A stretch of DNA of 64,000 nucleotides, from positions 62,001-126,000 of the forward strand of contig JAGPUQ010000004.1 in the NCBI GenBank assembly GCA_018069525.1. The letters run 5' to 3'. Shown piece after piece: positions 16,606-24,952 of the stretch (within the stretch, counting starts at the first letter, position 1; each line of letters opens with the position of its first letter). This DNA comes from Porticoccaceae bacterium. GTDB lineage: Bacteria > Pseudomonadota > Gammaproteobacteria > Pseudomonadales > Porticoccaceae. The translations under genes were made by a program, and so were the position numbers. Below the pieces are notes generated by a model that had not been told where the DNA came from, made no database searches, and saw only the letters and a program-made list of their open reading frames with translations.

Positions 16606-17088
16606 TTACTGGTCTGGTTTCTCTAGCGCTGCGAGCGCTTCCCTAATATTTTCTACGCGACGACGGTTGGTGCCGAGATCGGAGTGACCTACTCGCGAGG
16701 CAGAGCGCACCGCTATGGGTTTGCCTTCGGCAAGAATAAATTCCACGTCGTCCACATAACGCATAATTAAGGTGGTGAACGTTACCCACAAATAATTATC
16801 GCTTTGTGCTTTTATTTCGGTCCGCGGCATGTCGGCGATAACTTTGAGCAGGGCCGCGTTTTGCTTTGCTACATCGCCGGTCACGGCAAGGGCTTTGATT
16901 CCCTGGCTCTGGTCGGCGGCCTGGCTACTAACGCAGTTGGGTGTGGAAGGGCAGGGAGCAAGTTTGCCATCGGCAATAAAATCGGCTGAAGGTCCGGCGC
17001 AGACGTTAAGGGCCCACAGCGCAGAAATTAATCCGGTCAGCAGGGTGGGAAGAGTCATTCGAATTTTATTCATGATATGTTTTTCCAT
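16606..17088 (-). CDS. DUF1499 family exported protein
   Basis: 160 residues with a signal peptide (MTLPTLLTGLISALWALNVCAG). The core carries the family pattern LAPCPSTPNCVSS, followed by YLWVTFTTLIMRYVDDVEFIL and IAVRSASRVGHSDLGTNRRRVENIR. The last block (SxSRxGxxDxGxNxxR) is the DUF1499 hallmark. Function is unknown in the family. A start at 17073 (MNKIRM) is an alternative to 17088. Its 5' leader is made of a 19-bp tandem repeat. It converges on the DUF3754 gene with a 16-base gap. Confidence 0.88.
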   Translation of the reverse strand: MEKHIMNKIRMTLPTLLTGLISALWALNVCAGPSADFIADGKLAPCPSTPNCVSSQAADQSQGIKALAVTGDVAKQNAALLKVIADMPRTEIKAQSDNYLWVTFTTLIMRYVDDVEFILAEGKPIAVRSASRVGHSDLGTNRRRVENIREALAALEKPDQ

Positions 17089-17097
17089 AATGAATAG

Positions 17098-17174
17098 TTA
17101 GAGGCTACGTTAACAATTAGAGGCTATGTTAAGAATTAGACGCCATAACGAACAGTTAGGTAGCATAGTTTAAG
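17098..17174. repeat. 19-bp tandem repeat x4 directly upstream of the DUF1499 gene
   Basis: TTAGAGGCTA begins at 17098 and 17117, TTAGACGCCA at 17136 and TTAGGTAGCA at 17156. The period is 19, 19 and 20. It starts 10 bases from the DUF1499 start codon and occupies most of the spacer to the acyl-CoA dehydrogenase gene. Confidence 0.65.
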
Positions 17175-17197
17175 TATTTTAATATAAAGATCCTAAT

Positions 17198-18334
17198 TTA
17201 AAGATCCAGGTCGCGGGCAATAATATTGCGCTGGATTTCGCTGGTGCCCTCGCCAATCACATAAACCAAAGCGTCTCGATGAAAGCGGCCGACAGGATAC
17301 TCTCGCATAATACCAGCACCACCGAGAATACGGATCGCATTTTCGCTCACCTTAAGTGCGGTTTCACTCGCGACAAGTTTTACCTTTGCCGCTGTGGCGG
17401 AATCGAGTGTGCCCTGGTCGATGCGCCACGCGCCATAGTATACCAACCACTGAGCGGCTTCGATTTCCGCCGCCATATCGGCGAGCTTGTGGGCGATGGC
17501 CTGAAACTTGCCGATGGTTTTGTCGCCAACCACGCGCTCCTGCGCATAGCGGTGGGCCACGCCCATTGCGCCCTTTGCCATGCCCAGACAATTGGCGGCG
17601 ACACCGACTCGGTTTTCCGACAGGCATTCCAGAATGATGGAGTAGGTGCCCTCGACCCCGCCGAGTAGGCAGTCGTCCGGTACAAACACATCTTCCAAAT
17701 AAATAAGGCCGGTTTCCGAAGCGCGGATGCCTTCTTTGTCCAGTTTGCTAATGGTGACTCCCTCGTTGGGCAGTGCCACTAAAAATAAACTGATGGCCTC
17801 GGCCGTTGGTTCGGGACTGGTGCGCGCCGCTAGCGTAATAAAATCGGCAAAGGGCGCATTGGTGATATAAAGTTTGCTGCCATTGATGCGATAGCCGCCG
17901 TCGACCTTGGTGGCGGTGGTTTTCATAGCGCGGATATTAGAGCCAACATCGGGCTCGCTAAGCCCGAAGGCAGCAATTTTTTCGCCCTTTATGGCGGGTT
18001 TAAAAAATTGGGTTTTTTGCGGTTCAGTGCCGGCTCGCCAGATTGGCCAGATACCTAAGTGACTGTGGGCGGACCAGGCTGAGGAAAACGCCTGACTTAC
18101 CCGGCTCATTTCTTCACGCACAATGCATTCGGATAGTTTGTCGAAACCAGAACCGCCATCGGCCTCTGGATAACGCACACCGATCAAGCCGATATCGCCC
18201 CACTTTTTAAACAGTTCGCGGGGGAAGCTTTCGTTGTCGTCGGCCTCCCGGGCCAGGGGCGCAATTTCCGCAGCGCAAAATTTGCGTACGGTTTCGCGCA
18301 GGGCATTGTGTTCGGCACTAAAACTGAAATCCAT
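17198..18334 (-). CDS. Acyl-CoA dehydrogenase
   Basis: 378 residues from the ATG at 18334 (the frame stays open to 18568, but that part is not protein-like and MDFSFSAEHNALRETVRKF is a normal N-terminus). FAD-binding signature blocks are FGLSEPDVGSNIRAMKTTA and the C-terminal RILGGAGIMREYPVGRFHRDA. The probable catalytic base is in the YVIGEGTSEIQRNIIARDL tail. It oxidises an acyl-CoA to the trans-2-enoyl-CoA, passing electrons to ETF. Substrate is unknown. It is transcribed divergently from serC. Confidence 0.9.
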   Translation of the reverse strand: MDFSFSAEHNALRETVRKFCAAEIAPLAREADDNESFPRELFKKWGDIGLIGVRYPEADGGSGFDKLSECIVREEMSRVSQAFSSAWSAHSHLGIWPIWRAGTEPQKTQFFKPAIKGEKIAAFGLSEPDVGSNIRAMKTTATKVDGGYRINGSKLYITNAPFADFITLAARTSPEPTAEAISLFLVALPNEGVTISKLDKEGIRASETGLIYLEDVFVPDDCLLGGVEGTYSIILECLSENRVGVAANCLGMAKGAMGVAHRYAQERVVGDKTIGKFQAIAHKLADMAAEIEAAQWLVYYGAWRIDQGTLDSATAAKVKLVASETALKVSENAIRILGGAGIMREYPVGRFHRDALVYVIGEGTSEIQRNIIARDLDL

Positions 18335-18536
18335 AGTGGGCACCACATGGTTGGCGTTCTGATTATTAGGGGGCTCATCTCGTAGCGCAGAGACCTGCTC
18401 GCAAGCCCATGCTAAAAGTATACCGGAGCCTTTAGTGCAGGGGTGGTTCAGGGGATAGCACTGGGAGACGGGCTTCCTCTGTCGATTTTCCTGCTTAATA
18501 GATGAAGAGTAAGGGTTTTTGCTTTCCCGCGAGGCC

Positions 18537-18565
18537 AAAGGGCAGTAGAATTGCTGCCCTTTTTT
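18537..18565 (+). terminator. Intrinsic terminator in the serC leader (possible attenuator)
   Basis: AAAGGGCAG (18537-18545) pairs with CTGCCCTTT (18554-18562) around an 8-base loop and is followed by a T-run to 18565. It points along the plus strand and ends 54 bases before the serC start, in the 285-base spacer to the acyl-CoA dehydrogenase. No plus-strand gene precedes it within the spacer, so it ends either the serC leader conditionally or a small RNA. Confidence 0.7.
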
Positions 18566-18619
18566 CAAGGATTCGGGATTGAGTTGTTCCCGGAGCCATC
18601 TCCGACTAACAGGACGAGT

Positions 18620-19759
18620 ATGAAGCCCACGGCCGATACCCTAAACCAACCTAAAATCAAGCCACTAAACCCCAATTTTTCTTCAGGTCCGTGCAGTAAG
18701 CGCCCCGGTTACGCCCTGAAAAATCTGGATATTGCCACGCTGGGCCGCTCCCACCGGTCAGCGGCAGGTAAGGCTGCCTTGCTCAAGACCTGCGTTGATA
18801 CCGCAGAGCTATTGGATTTACCCGAGGGTTATCGGGTCGGCGTGGTACCGGCTTCGGACACCGGCGCGATGGAAATGGCGATGTGGTCATTGCTGGGTGC
18901 TCGTCCGGTCGATGTATTTGCCTGGGAATCTTTTGGCCAGGGCTGGATAACGGACATTAACAAGCAACTTAAGCTTGATGCGGTGAATGCTTATACCGCC
19001 GACTACGGCCAGCTGCCAGATTTACAGAAGGCCAACCCGAAACACGATGTGGTATTTACCTGGAACGGGACCACTTCTGGCGTTAAGACCCCCAATGCCG
19101 ACTGGATCAGCGATGAGCGTGAAGGACTGACCATCTGTGATGCCACCTCTGCGGTGTTTGCCATGGAAATGCCCTGGCACAAACTCGACGTGGTGACCTT
19201 TAGTTGGCAAAAAGTATTGGGTGGCGAAGGCGCCCACGGCATGCTGATACTGAGCCCTCGTGCGGTGGAGCGTTTGGAAAACTACACGCCGCGGTGGCCC
19301 TTACCGAAAATTTTTCGTTTGACCAAGGGCAATAAACTAATCGAAGGCGTGTTTCGGGGCGAGACTATCAATACCCCCTCTATGCTCTGCGTGGCGGATT
19401 ATCTCGACGCCCTGGATTGGGTACGCTCACTGGGCGGGGTCGATGGGGCCATTGCCAAATCTCGCGATAACCTCGCTGTGATAGAGTCTTTTGTCGCCGA
19501 CAACGACTGGATCGATTTTCTTGCTGCTAGCCCAGAGACACGTTCCAATACCAGTGTGTGTTTGGTGGTGGACGCCGCCGACGACCAGGTTAAAGCGATG
19601 GCCAAATTGCTGGATGCCGAAGGCGTGGCTTACGACATCGGCGCTTACCGAGACGCTCCGGCAGGCTTGCGAATTTGGTGTGGTGCGACCGTCGAGGCCA
19701 GCGATCTCGATGCCTTGATGCCCTGGTTAAGCTGGGCCTACGTTCAGGCGACGGGCTGA
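18620..19759 (+). CDS. serC: Phosphoserine aminotransferase (SerC)
   Basis: A 379-residue class V aminotransferase of the type common in alphaproteobacteria and some methanogens, rather than the E. coli type. Typical blocks are [38 protein letters not shown] and the PLP-lysine region [16 protein letters not shown]. It converts 3-phosphohydroxypyruvate to phosphoserine, and the same activity makes 4-phosphohydroxy-threonine in vitamin B6 synthesis. The ATG at 18620, preceded by AGGA, is chosen over the longer frame from 18551. It is followed by serA, the preceding step of the pathway. Confidence 0.92.
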   Translation: MKPTADTLNQPKIKPLNPNFSSGPCSKRPGYALKNLDIATLGRSHRSAAGKAALLKTCVDTAELLDLPEGYRVGVVPASDTGAMEMAMWSLLGARPVDVFAWESFGQGWITDINKQLKLDAVNAYTADYGQLPDLQKANPKHDVVFTWNGTTSGVKTPNADWISDEREGLTICDATSAVFAMEMPWHKLDVVTFSWQKVLGGEGAHGMLILSPRAVERLENYTPRWPLPKIFRLTKGNKLIEGVFRGETINTPSMLCVADYLDALDWVRSLGGVDGAIAKSRDNLAVIESFVADNDWIDFLAASPETRSNTSVCLVVDAADDQVKAMAKLLDAEGVAYDIGAYRDAPAGLRIWCGATVEASDLDALMPWLSWAYVQATG

Positions 19760-19875
19760 TTAGCCCAGGCTAATCCTCGGTGAGGCAAGGCTCAGACACG
19801 CTACCTTTAACTTAATACGCAGTCATCCGACATGCATTTATCAAGTACGTTAACTAGCAACAAATAACGTATCGA

Positions 19876-19907
19876 CAATTTACAGGCAATCTACAGGCAA
19901 CAACAGG
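19876..19907 (+). repeat. 11-bp tandem repeat x3 ending in the serA ribosome site
   Basis: CAATTTACAGG (19876), CAATCTACAGG (19887) and CAACAACAGG (19898). The AGG of the last copy continues as AGGAAG, the Shine-Dalgarno sequence of serA (ATG at 19915), so the repeated unit itself carries the ribosome-site core. Confidence 0.6.
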
Positions 19908-19914
19908 AAGCAAC

Positions 19915-21084
19915 ATGTTTAAAATCCGCACCTACAACCAAATTTCCAGCTTGGGTCTCGACCGCTTTCCCCGGGACAACTACCAGGTTGGCCCCGACCT
20001 TGATGCGCCGGAAGCATTTATTTTGCGCAGCCAAAAACTTCACACCGAGACTGTGCCAGATAGCTTGTTGGCGGTCGCGCGCGCCGGCGCTGGGGTTAAT
20101 AATGTACCGGTAGCGGATTACAGCGAACGCGGAATTGTGGTGTTTAACTCGCCGGGCGCGAACGCCAATGCGGTTAAAGAGCTGGTAGTGACCGGTTTGC
20201 TAATGGCCTCCAGAGATATTTTTACCGGCATGAGCTACGTTCAGGGCTTGACCGAAATCAGTGATTCCGCCGAGATGGCAGCGTTGCTTGAGAAAGAGAA
20301 AAAACGTTTTGCGGGTTGCGAGTTGACCGGTAAAACCCTGGGCGTAGTCGGCCTCGGTGCCATTGGCGCGGTGGTCGCCAATATGGCGCTGGATATGGGC
20401 ATGAAAGTTTTGGGTTACGACCCCGCGCTTTCGGTCGAGGCAGCGTGGCGCTTGTCCAGTCGCGTCGAGAAAATGGATAACCTGCAAAGCCTGCTTAGTC
20501 GCGCCGATTATGTGACGCTGCATGTGCCCGCGATGGAAGCTACTAAAAATCTGATCAACGAGGAAACCCTGGGCAGCTTAAAGTCGGGTGCGGCACTATT
20601 GAATTTTGCCCGCGAAGAAATCGTTAATACCGAAGCGGTTATTGCGGCTCTGGATAGCGGTCGACTGCGTCGCTTTGTTACTGATTTTCCGGTACCGGCC
20701 TTGCTGGGTCGCGACAATGTGATTGCGATGCCACATATCGGCGCGAGCACGGGAGAAGCAGAAGAAAATTGCGCAATTATGGCGGCAGATCAGCTGATGG
20801 ATTTCCTCGAACACGGCAATATCCGCAACTCGGTTAATTTTCCCACCACCACCATGGCCCACAATGGTGGTTATCGCCTTACTGTGAACAATGCCAATGT
20901 TCCTAAGGTGTTGAGTAATGTGCTGGCGGTACTTTCTGACTGCAACAACAATGTGCTCGATCTGGTCAATAAAAGTCGGGATGACATTGCCTACAACATC
21001 ATCGACGTGGAAGAAGCGCCGGATCAGTGCATTGTCGATGCTATTAAGGCAGTGGAAGGCGTCAAGCGCGTGCGCTTGTTGTAA
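19915..21084 (+). CDS. serA: D-3-phosphoglycerate dehydrogenase (SerA)
   Basis: 389 residues. It oxidises 3-phosphoglycerate to 3-phosphohydroxypyruvate, the first step of serine synthesis. The NAD-binding motif is GVVGLGAIGAVVANMALDMG. Catalytic residues lie around NFAREEIVNTEA and MPHIGASTGEAEEN. The C-terminal 75 residues (LTVNNANVPKVLSNVLAVLS...) form a single ACT domain, so serine feedback is plausible. The enzyme is of the short, 390-residue type. It lies 155 bases after serC. A GATTAGCC/GGCTAATC hairpin without a T-run covers the serC stop (19758-19775). Confidence 0.93.
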   Translation: MFKIRTYNQISSLGLDRFPRDNYQVGPDLDAPEAFILRSQKLHTETVPDSLLAVARAGAGVNNVPVADYSERGIVVFNSPGANANAVKELVVTGLLMASRDIFTGMSYVQGLTEISDSAEMAALLEKEKKRFAGCELTGKTLGVVGLGAIGAVVANMALDMGMKVLGYDPALSVEAAWRLSSRVEKMDNLQSLLSRADYVTLHVPAMEATKNLINEETLGSLKSGAALLNFAREEIVNTEAVIAALDSGRLRRFVTDFPVPALLGRDNVIAMPHIGASTGEAEENCAIMAADQLMDFLEHGNIRNSVNFPTTTMAHNGGYRLTVNNANVPKVLSNVLAVLSDCNNNVLDLVNKSRDDIAYNIIDVEEAPDQCIVDAIKAVEGVKRVRLL

Positions 21085-21171
21085 GCATTACTAATGAAAT
21101 TTGCTAACGAAGCTTGCTTAAAAGACGGCTTTTTTAGCTTTTATCGAAGACTTTCAAGCTGAATTAGCCCG

Positions 21172-23880
21172 TCAGGCTGGTGCCGGAGCTGCCCGGCCTT
21201 CGTCGGCTCGCTTCAGTTTGGTGGTTTCGAGGCGAATACTGTTAACAGCGCCGTCGATGCGATCAAGTTCCTCTGCACGCACCAGGGTGTGCAATAACTT
21301 TACCTGTTCGTCCAGATCACCTAAATGATATACCGCTGCGATACCAGAAAGCTGGTGGCAAAACTCCTTCATGGCATCCGTATCCCGTGCGTTTCGTGCC
21401 GTGTTGATGTTGCTTAGTAAACGATAAATTTCAGCAAAGTAGCGTTCTTTCGGAATACTGGCCGCGCTGTCGAGCATCTCTGGTGAGGGTGCTCCGGCGC
21501 GCCCAGATAACTCAAACAATGCCTGTAGAAGTTGTTTTTCATTAAAGGGCTTGTTGATAATTCGCTCTACCGTGAGTGGCTCGAGTTCCCGGCGGATGTC
21601 TATGAGTACATCGGCGGTGAGCACTATCACCGGGGTATCCCGGTTTGGGTTGTCGGTTTGTCGAATCTCGTGGATGGCTTCTACGCCGGTGACTTCCGGC
21701 ATGTGCAGGTCTATCAATAGCACATCGTAATGGGTCTTCTGGCAGGCGCTGATCGCTTCGCGGCCATTGCTGGCCTGTTGATACTGACAACCGGTACGCG
21801 CAAGCAAAGTACACAATAGCAAACGGCTGAATTCATTATCCTCGGCAACCAGTACCTGGATACCGTCCAGGTTGACGCTGGCGTCGTTTTCATTCGATGT
21901 TGACCCAACATTAACTAGCGCCGCCTTGAGTTCCGCCAGGCCAGCGGGTTTCGCGATAAAGGTGGCTGTCGGGTGGCCGTTGACCAGCGCTTCGGGTAAT
22001 TGCTCGCGAATAACCTGCAGAGGTGCCTGCACTACTACCGGGCAGGGCAAGTTGTCGATTACATATTCGAGTGCCGCCATTTGTTGATGCTCTGGTTCGC
22101 CGAGCGACCAGTTGATCAGCACCGCGGTGGGAGTATGTGCGGCGAGAGTATCAATTAATTCGTCAAAGCTAGCGGCTTCAATGAATTCGTTTGTTATGCG
22201 CGTTAATAAATGCCGGCCGGCATTACGGCTCTGCTCGTCGGTGTCATAGAGTAGTACCGGGCCGGGAATATCGGCAGCTTGCGGCTTGGGAAGTTGTTGA
22301 GTCAGGGGTAAGACAATTCTACACAGAGTGCCTTTTCCCGGCTTGCTGTGGAAATGGATGGTGCCGCCCATCAGATTGGTATAGGCCTTAACAATGGGCA
22401 GTCCGAGGCCGGTGCCACCAAAGCGGCGACTGATGGTGGTGTCGGCTTGCACAAAAGCTTCAAAAATTTGCTCCTGCTGGGCGGGACTCATGCCGATGCC
22501 GGTATCGCTCACGGCAATAATCATCTTGTCGTGAAGGGGGTCCTGGCGATCGATGGAAATGCGGATCGTCACGCTACCCCGCTCGGTAAACTTGATGGCA
22601 TTGCCGACTAAGTTGGTCATAATCTGCCGGATGCGCATGGCGTCGCCGATCAAGCGGTCGGGAATGTCGGGGTCGAAGTCGCAGTACAGTTCAATGCCCT
22701 TGTGGTGGGCGGCTGGGGCCAGTAACTGAATCGGCTGTTCGATACACTCGAACACGTCGTAAGGTTCGTTGATGACGGTTTGGGCACCGGACTGCAGTTT
22801 GGTGAATTCGAGAATATCGTTGATCATGGTTAATAGCTGACTTGAAGCACTATCAATAATTTGACAGTAGTGTTTGTCGCTGCTGTCCAGTGGCGATTGT
22901 TCGAGCAGGCGCACAAAACCCTGAATAGAGGTGAGCGGGGTGCGTAATTCGTGGCTCATGCGGGCAAGAAAGTCAGTTTTGGCATGGTTTGCGGCCTCGG
23001 CTTCTTCGCTGGCCTGCACCGCTGCCGCCGTCGCCTGCTGCAGCGCGGTATTTTTGGACTGCAAATCTTTTAGGGCTCTGGTTACATCCACTGTCGCGGT
23101 GTTGACTCGCTGCTCCAGGTTTGATCGACTGCGGGCTACCGATTCAGCCAGATGATTGATACCGGTGGCGAGAACAGAGAGCTCATCTTCGGTGGAGACC
23201 AGGGCGCGTGCACTTAAGTCGCCATGCTGCAGAGAATCAACCGTCTGGGTCAATTTGCGAATGGGTGTGAGTACTGATCGGGATAAAGCCAGGGCTAGCA
23301 GGAAAGCGGTACCCATAACCCCGGCGGCAATGCCGATGCTAGTAAAAATAATATCCCGTTGCTGTTTGCGCGCACTAGCAAGATCTATCGCGACCACCAC
23401 CCAGCCGAGGATTTCCCGGGTAACCGCAAGCTGATCGCTATCGGGATAATCCTCGACCTCAAGGCTAGTGGTATAAACGGGTTTTTCAAACAACAGGAAG
23501 TCATCGTGTTGTCGCGGACCAGCACCGAGAGGCTCGGTCAAGCTAATGCTCTCGCGGGCGGGAAAAGAGGCGCTGGGCAACAACACGCGGCGTTTGCTAT
23601 CCAAAAAAGCAACGCCGAGGATATTCGGCATCTGTTCTATCGAATTGGCCATGCTGACCAGCAAAGATTGATTATTGGTGTACAGCGCAAAGTCAGCCGT
23701 GCGCGACAGGTGATCTACCATGCGGTGACCGGACTGATTCATGGTAGCGGTAATATCGCCTTGCCGGATATAGATGTTAGTGGCGGTAAGCAGGGAGGTG
23801 ATCAGCAATAAGGGCAGTGAGCCAATAAGCAGTAATCGGGCCTGTAAGCTTTGTCTCAAGGCGCGCGGAAGCCACATCAT
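21172..23880 (-). CDS. Hybrid sensor histidine kinase, BarA-like architecture
   Basis: 902 residues. Order: membrane helix (about 15-35), periplasmic region (about 36-170), second helix (about 176-200), HAMP, coiled coil rich in Ala/Glu/Gln, HisKA with FLARMSHELRTPLTSIQGF, HATPase with QIMTNLVGNAIKF, DTGIGM and FGGTGLGL, a receiver-like domain that lacks the phospho-acceptor pattern (GPVLLYDTDEQSRNA...), a true receiver with DVLLIDLHMPEVTG, and a C-terminal HPt with FCHQLSGIAAVY. The ATG overlaps the stop of the binding-protein gene upstream (ATGA), indicating translational coupling. It probably receives its signal through that protein and passes phosphate to an unlinked regulator. No response regulator gene is adjacent. 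Confidence 0.9.
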   Translation of the reverse strand: MMWLPRALRQSLQARLLLIGSLPLLLITSLLTATNIYIRQGDITATMNQSGHRMVDHLSRTADFALYTNNQSLLVSMANSIEQMPNILGVAFLDSKRRVLLPSASFPARESISLTEPLGAGPRQHDDFLLFEKPVYTTSLEVEDYPDSDQLAVTREILGWVVVAIDLASARKQQRDIIFTSIGIAAGVMGTAFLLALALSRSVLTPIRKLTQTVDSLQHGDLSARALVSTEDELSVLATGINHLAESVARSRSNLEQRVNTATVDVTRALKDLQSKNTALQQATAAAVQASEEAEAANHAKTDFLARMSHELRTPLTSIQGFVRLLEQSPLDSSDKHYCQIIDSASSQLLTMINDILEFTKLQSGAQTVINEPYDVFECIEQPIQLLAPAAHHKGIELYCDFDPDIPDRLIGDAMRIRQIMTNLVGNAIKFTERGSVTIRISIDRQDPLHDKMIIAVSDTGIGMSPAQQEQIFEAFVQADTTISRRFGGTGLGLPIVKAYTNLMGGTIHFHSKPGKGTLCRIVLPLTQQLPKPQAADIPGPVLLYDTDEQSRNAGRHLLTRITNEFIEAASFDELIDTLAAHTPTAVLINWSLGEPEHQQMAALEYVIDNLPCPVVVQAPLQVIREQLPEALVNGHPTATFIAKPAGLAELKAALVNVGSTSNENDASVNLDGIQVLVAEDNEFSRLLLCTLLARTGCQYQQASNGREAISACQKTHYDVLLIDLHMPEVTGVEAIHEIRQTDNPNRDTPVIVLTADVLIDIRRELEPLTVERIINKPFNEKQLLQALFELSGRAGAPSPEMLDSAASIPKERYFAEIYRLLSNINTARNARDTDAMKEFCHQLSGIAAVYHLGDLDEQVKLLHTLVRAEELDRIDGAVNSIRLETTKLKRADEGRAAPAPA

Positions 23881-24869
23881 GGGCGCTTAACTAGAGCATC
23901 TTCGTACATTTTGTACAGAGCGCTTTCATTGGGGAGGGAGATGTTAAGCGCTTTGGCGACGGAGGGGTTTGAGTGTAGCGTGTAATAGCGGGGGTGGTGG
24001 AGGCCAGCGCTGAAGGCTTTGGTTTCTAGTAGGGCGTCGGCGGTTAATTCCGCACCATGTCGCCCGATATCGCTGGGGCTTGCATAAATGGACGCCAGCG
24101 CCCCGGCATCGGTATAGGCCTTGGAAAAACCAATGACTGGAATTTTACTGCGAAACCCCAAATACAGTGCCCACTTGGCGGTGGCGCGATTAAACACGGC
24201 GCTATCCGGCAGGGCGACAAAGACATCGCTGTTTTTGATCAGTGGCGACATAGCGGCCACCGGATTATCGTGTTCACTGAGGGTTTTTGCGGCCAGGGTA
24301 AAGTTGAGGTTTGCGGCCGATTGCTCCAGTGCGGCAATGTTGGCGCTGGAAATAGGTCCCGTTACGGTCACCGCCTTGCGCGCGTTGGGCGCTAATATTC
24401 GCGCTAATAGCATAATTCGATCAGGCGCCTGATCGAGCACCACCGAGGCGACATTTTTTTGATCGGGCGTCTCGCCTTCCAGGCGTTGCCACACATCGCT
24501 GGTAATAAACAGGTTAATGGTTTTTTTACCAGAGCGATTTTGATAGGCAAGCTCGGTGGCCGGGGTGCCAATGGTGACAATGATGTCTTCCGGCCAGGGC
24601 GCGAGCAGTGCATTTTGCTCCGCGCTGTCGCCCAGCACGGTGACTGCGATGCGGGTATCGGGAGACAGGGCGAGGAGGGTGCTAGAGAAGTGCTGCTGGG
24701 TTTCTCGATAATAGTTTTGTTCGCCCGACACCAACAGGCGGACGGTATTAGCCTGTGCTGAACCACAGCTCAGAATAAATACAATAAGGCCCCACCGCAG
24801 ATATCTGTGACACCCGCCGATCCGTTTTACTAAGCCTTCCCTGGATTTAATTGCCAACAATTCCATCAT
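23877..24869 (-). CDS. Periplasmic ABC-type substrate-binding family protein (sensory partner)
   Basis: About 330 residues with an N-terminal signal segment (LRWGLIVFILSCGSAQA). The rest, with SGEQNYYRETQQHF, IGTPATELAYQ, VTGPISSANIAALEQ and IPVIGFSKAYTDAGALASIYA, resembles the ABC_sub_bind (TrpX-like) periplasmic family. No ABC permease or ATPase is nearby. Instead the gene is translationally coupled to the hybrid kinase and follows two TonB-dependent receptors, so a ligand-sensing role is more likely than transport. The ATG at 24869 (or 24866) follows AAAAAGGA and is preferred to a GTG at 24896. The ligand is unknown. Confidence 0.75.
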   Translation of the reverse strand: MMELLAIKSREGLVKRIGGCHRYLRWGLIVFILSCGSAQANTVRLLVSGEQNYYRETQQHFSSTLLALSPDTRIAVTVLGDSAEQNALLAPWPEDIIVTIGTPATELAYQNRSGKKTINLFITSDVWQRLEGETPDQKNVASVVLDQAPDRIMLLARILAPNARKAVTVTGPISSANIAALEQSAANLNFTLAAKTLSEHDNPVAAMSPLIKNSDVFVALPDSAVFNRATAKWALYLGFRSKIPVIGFSKAYTDAGALASIYASPSDIGRHGAELTADALLETKAFSAGLHHPRYYTLHSNPSVAKALNISLPNESALYKMYEDALVKRP

Positions 24870-24952
24870 ATCCTTTTTGAGAACCTTCACCCCCACTAAG
24901 GTGAGTAGTTAGGGTTGTTCCCGTCCATTTAGTCTCGCTTATTCATTTTGGT

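Noticed and set aside
18502-18585. 27-codon ORF overlapping the serC leader terminator
   Set aside because: No ribosome site and only four scattered serine codons; kept as a remark in the attenuation finding rather than as a gene.
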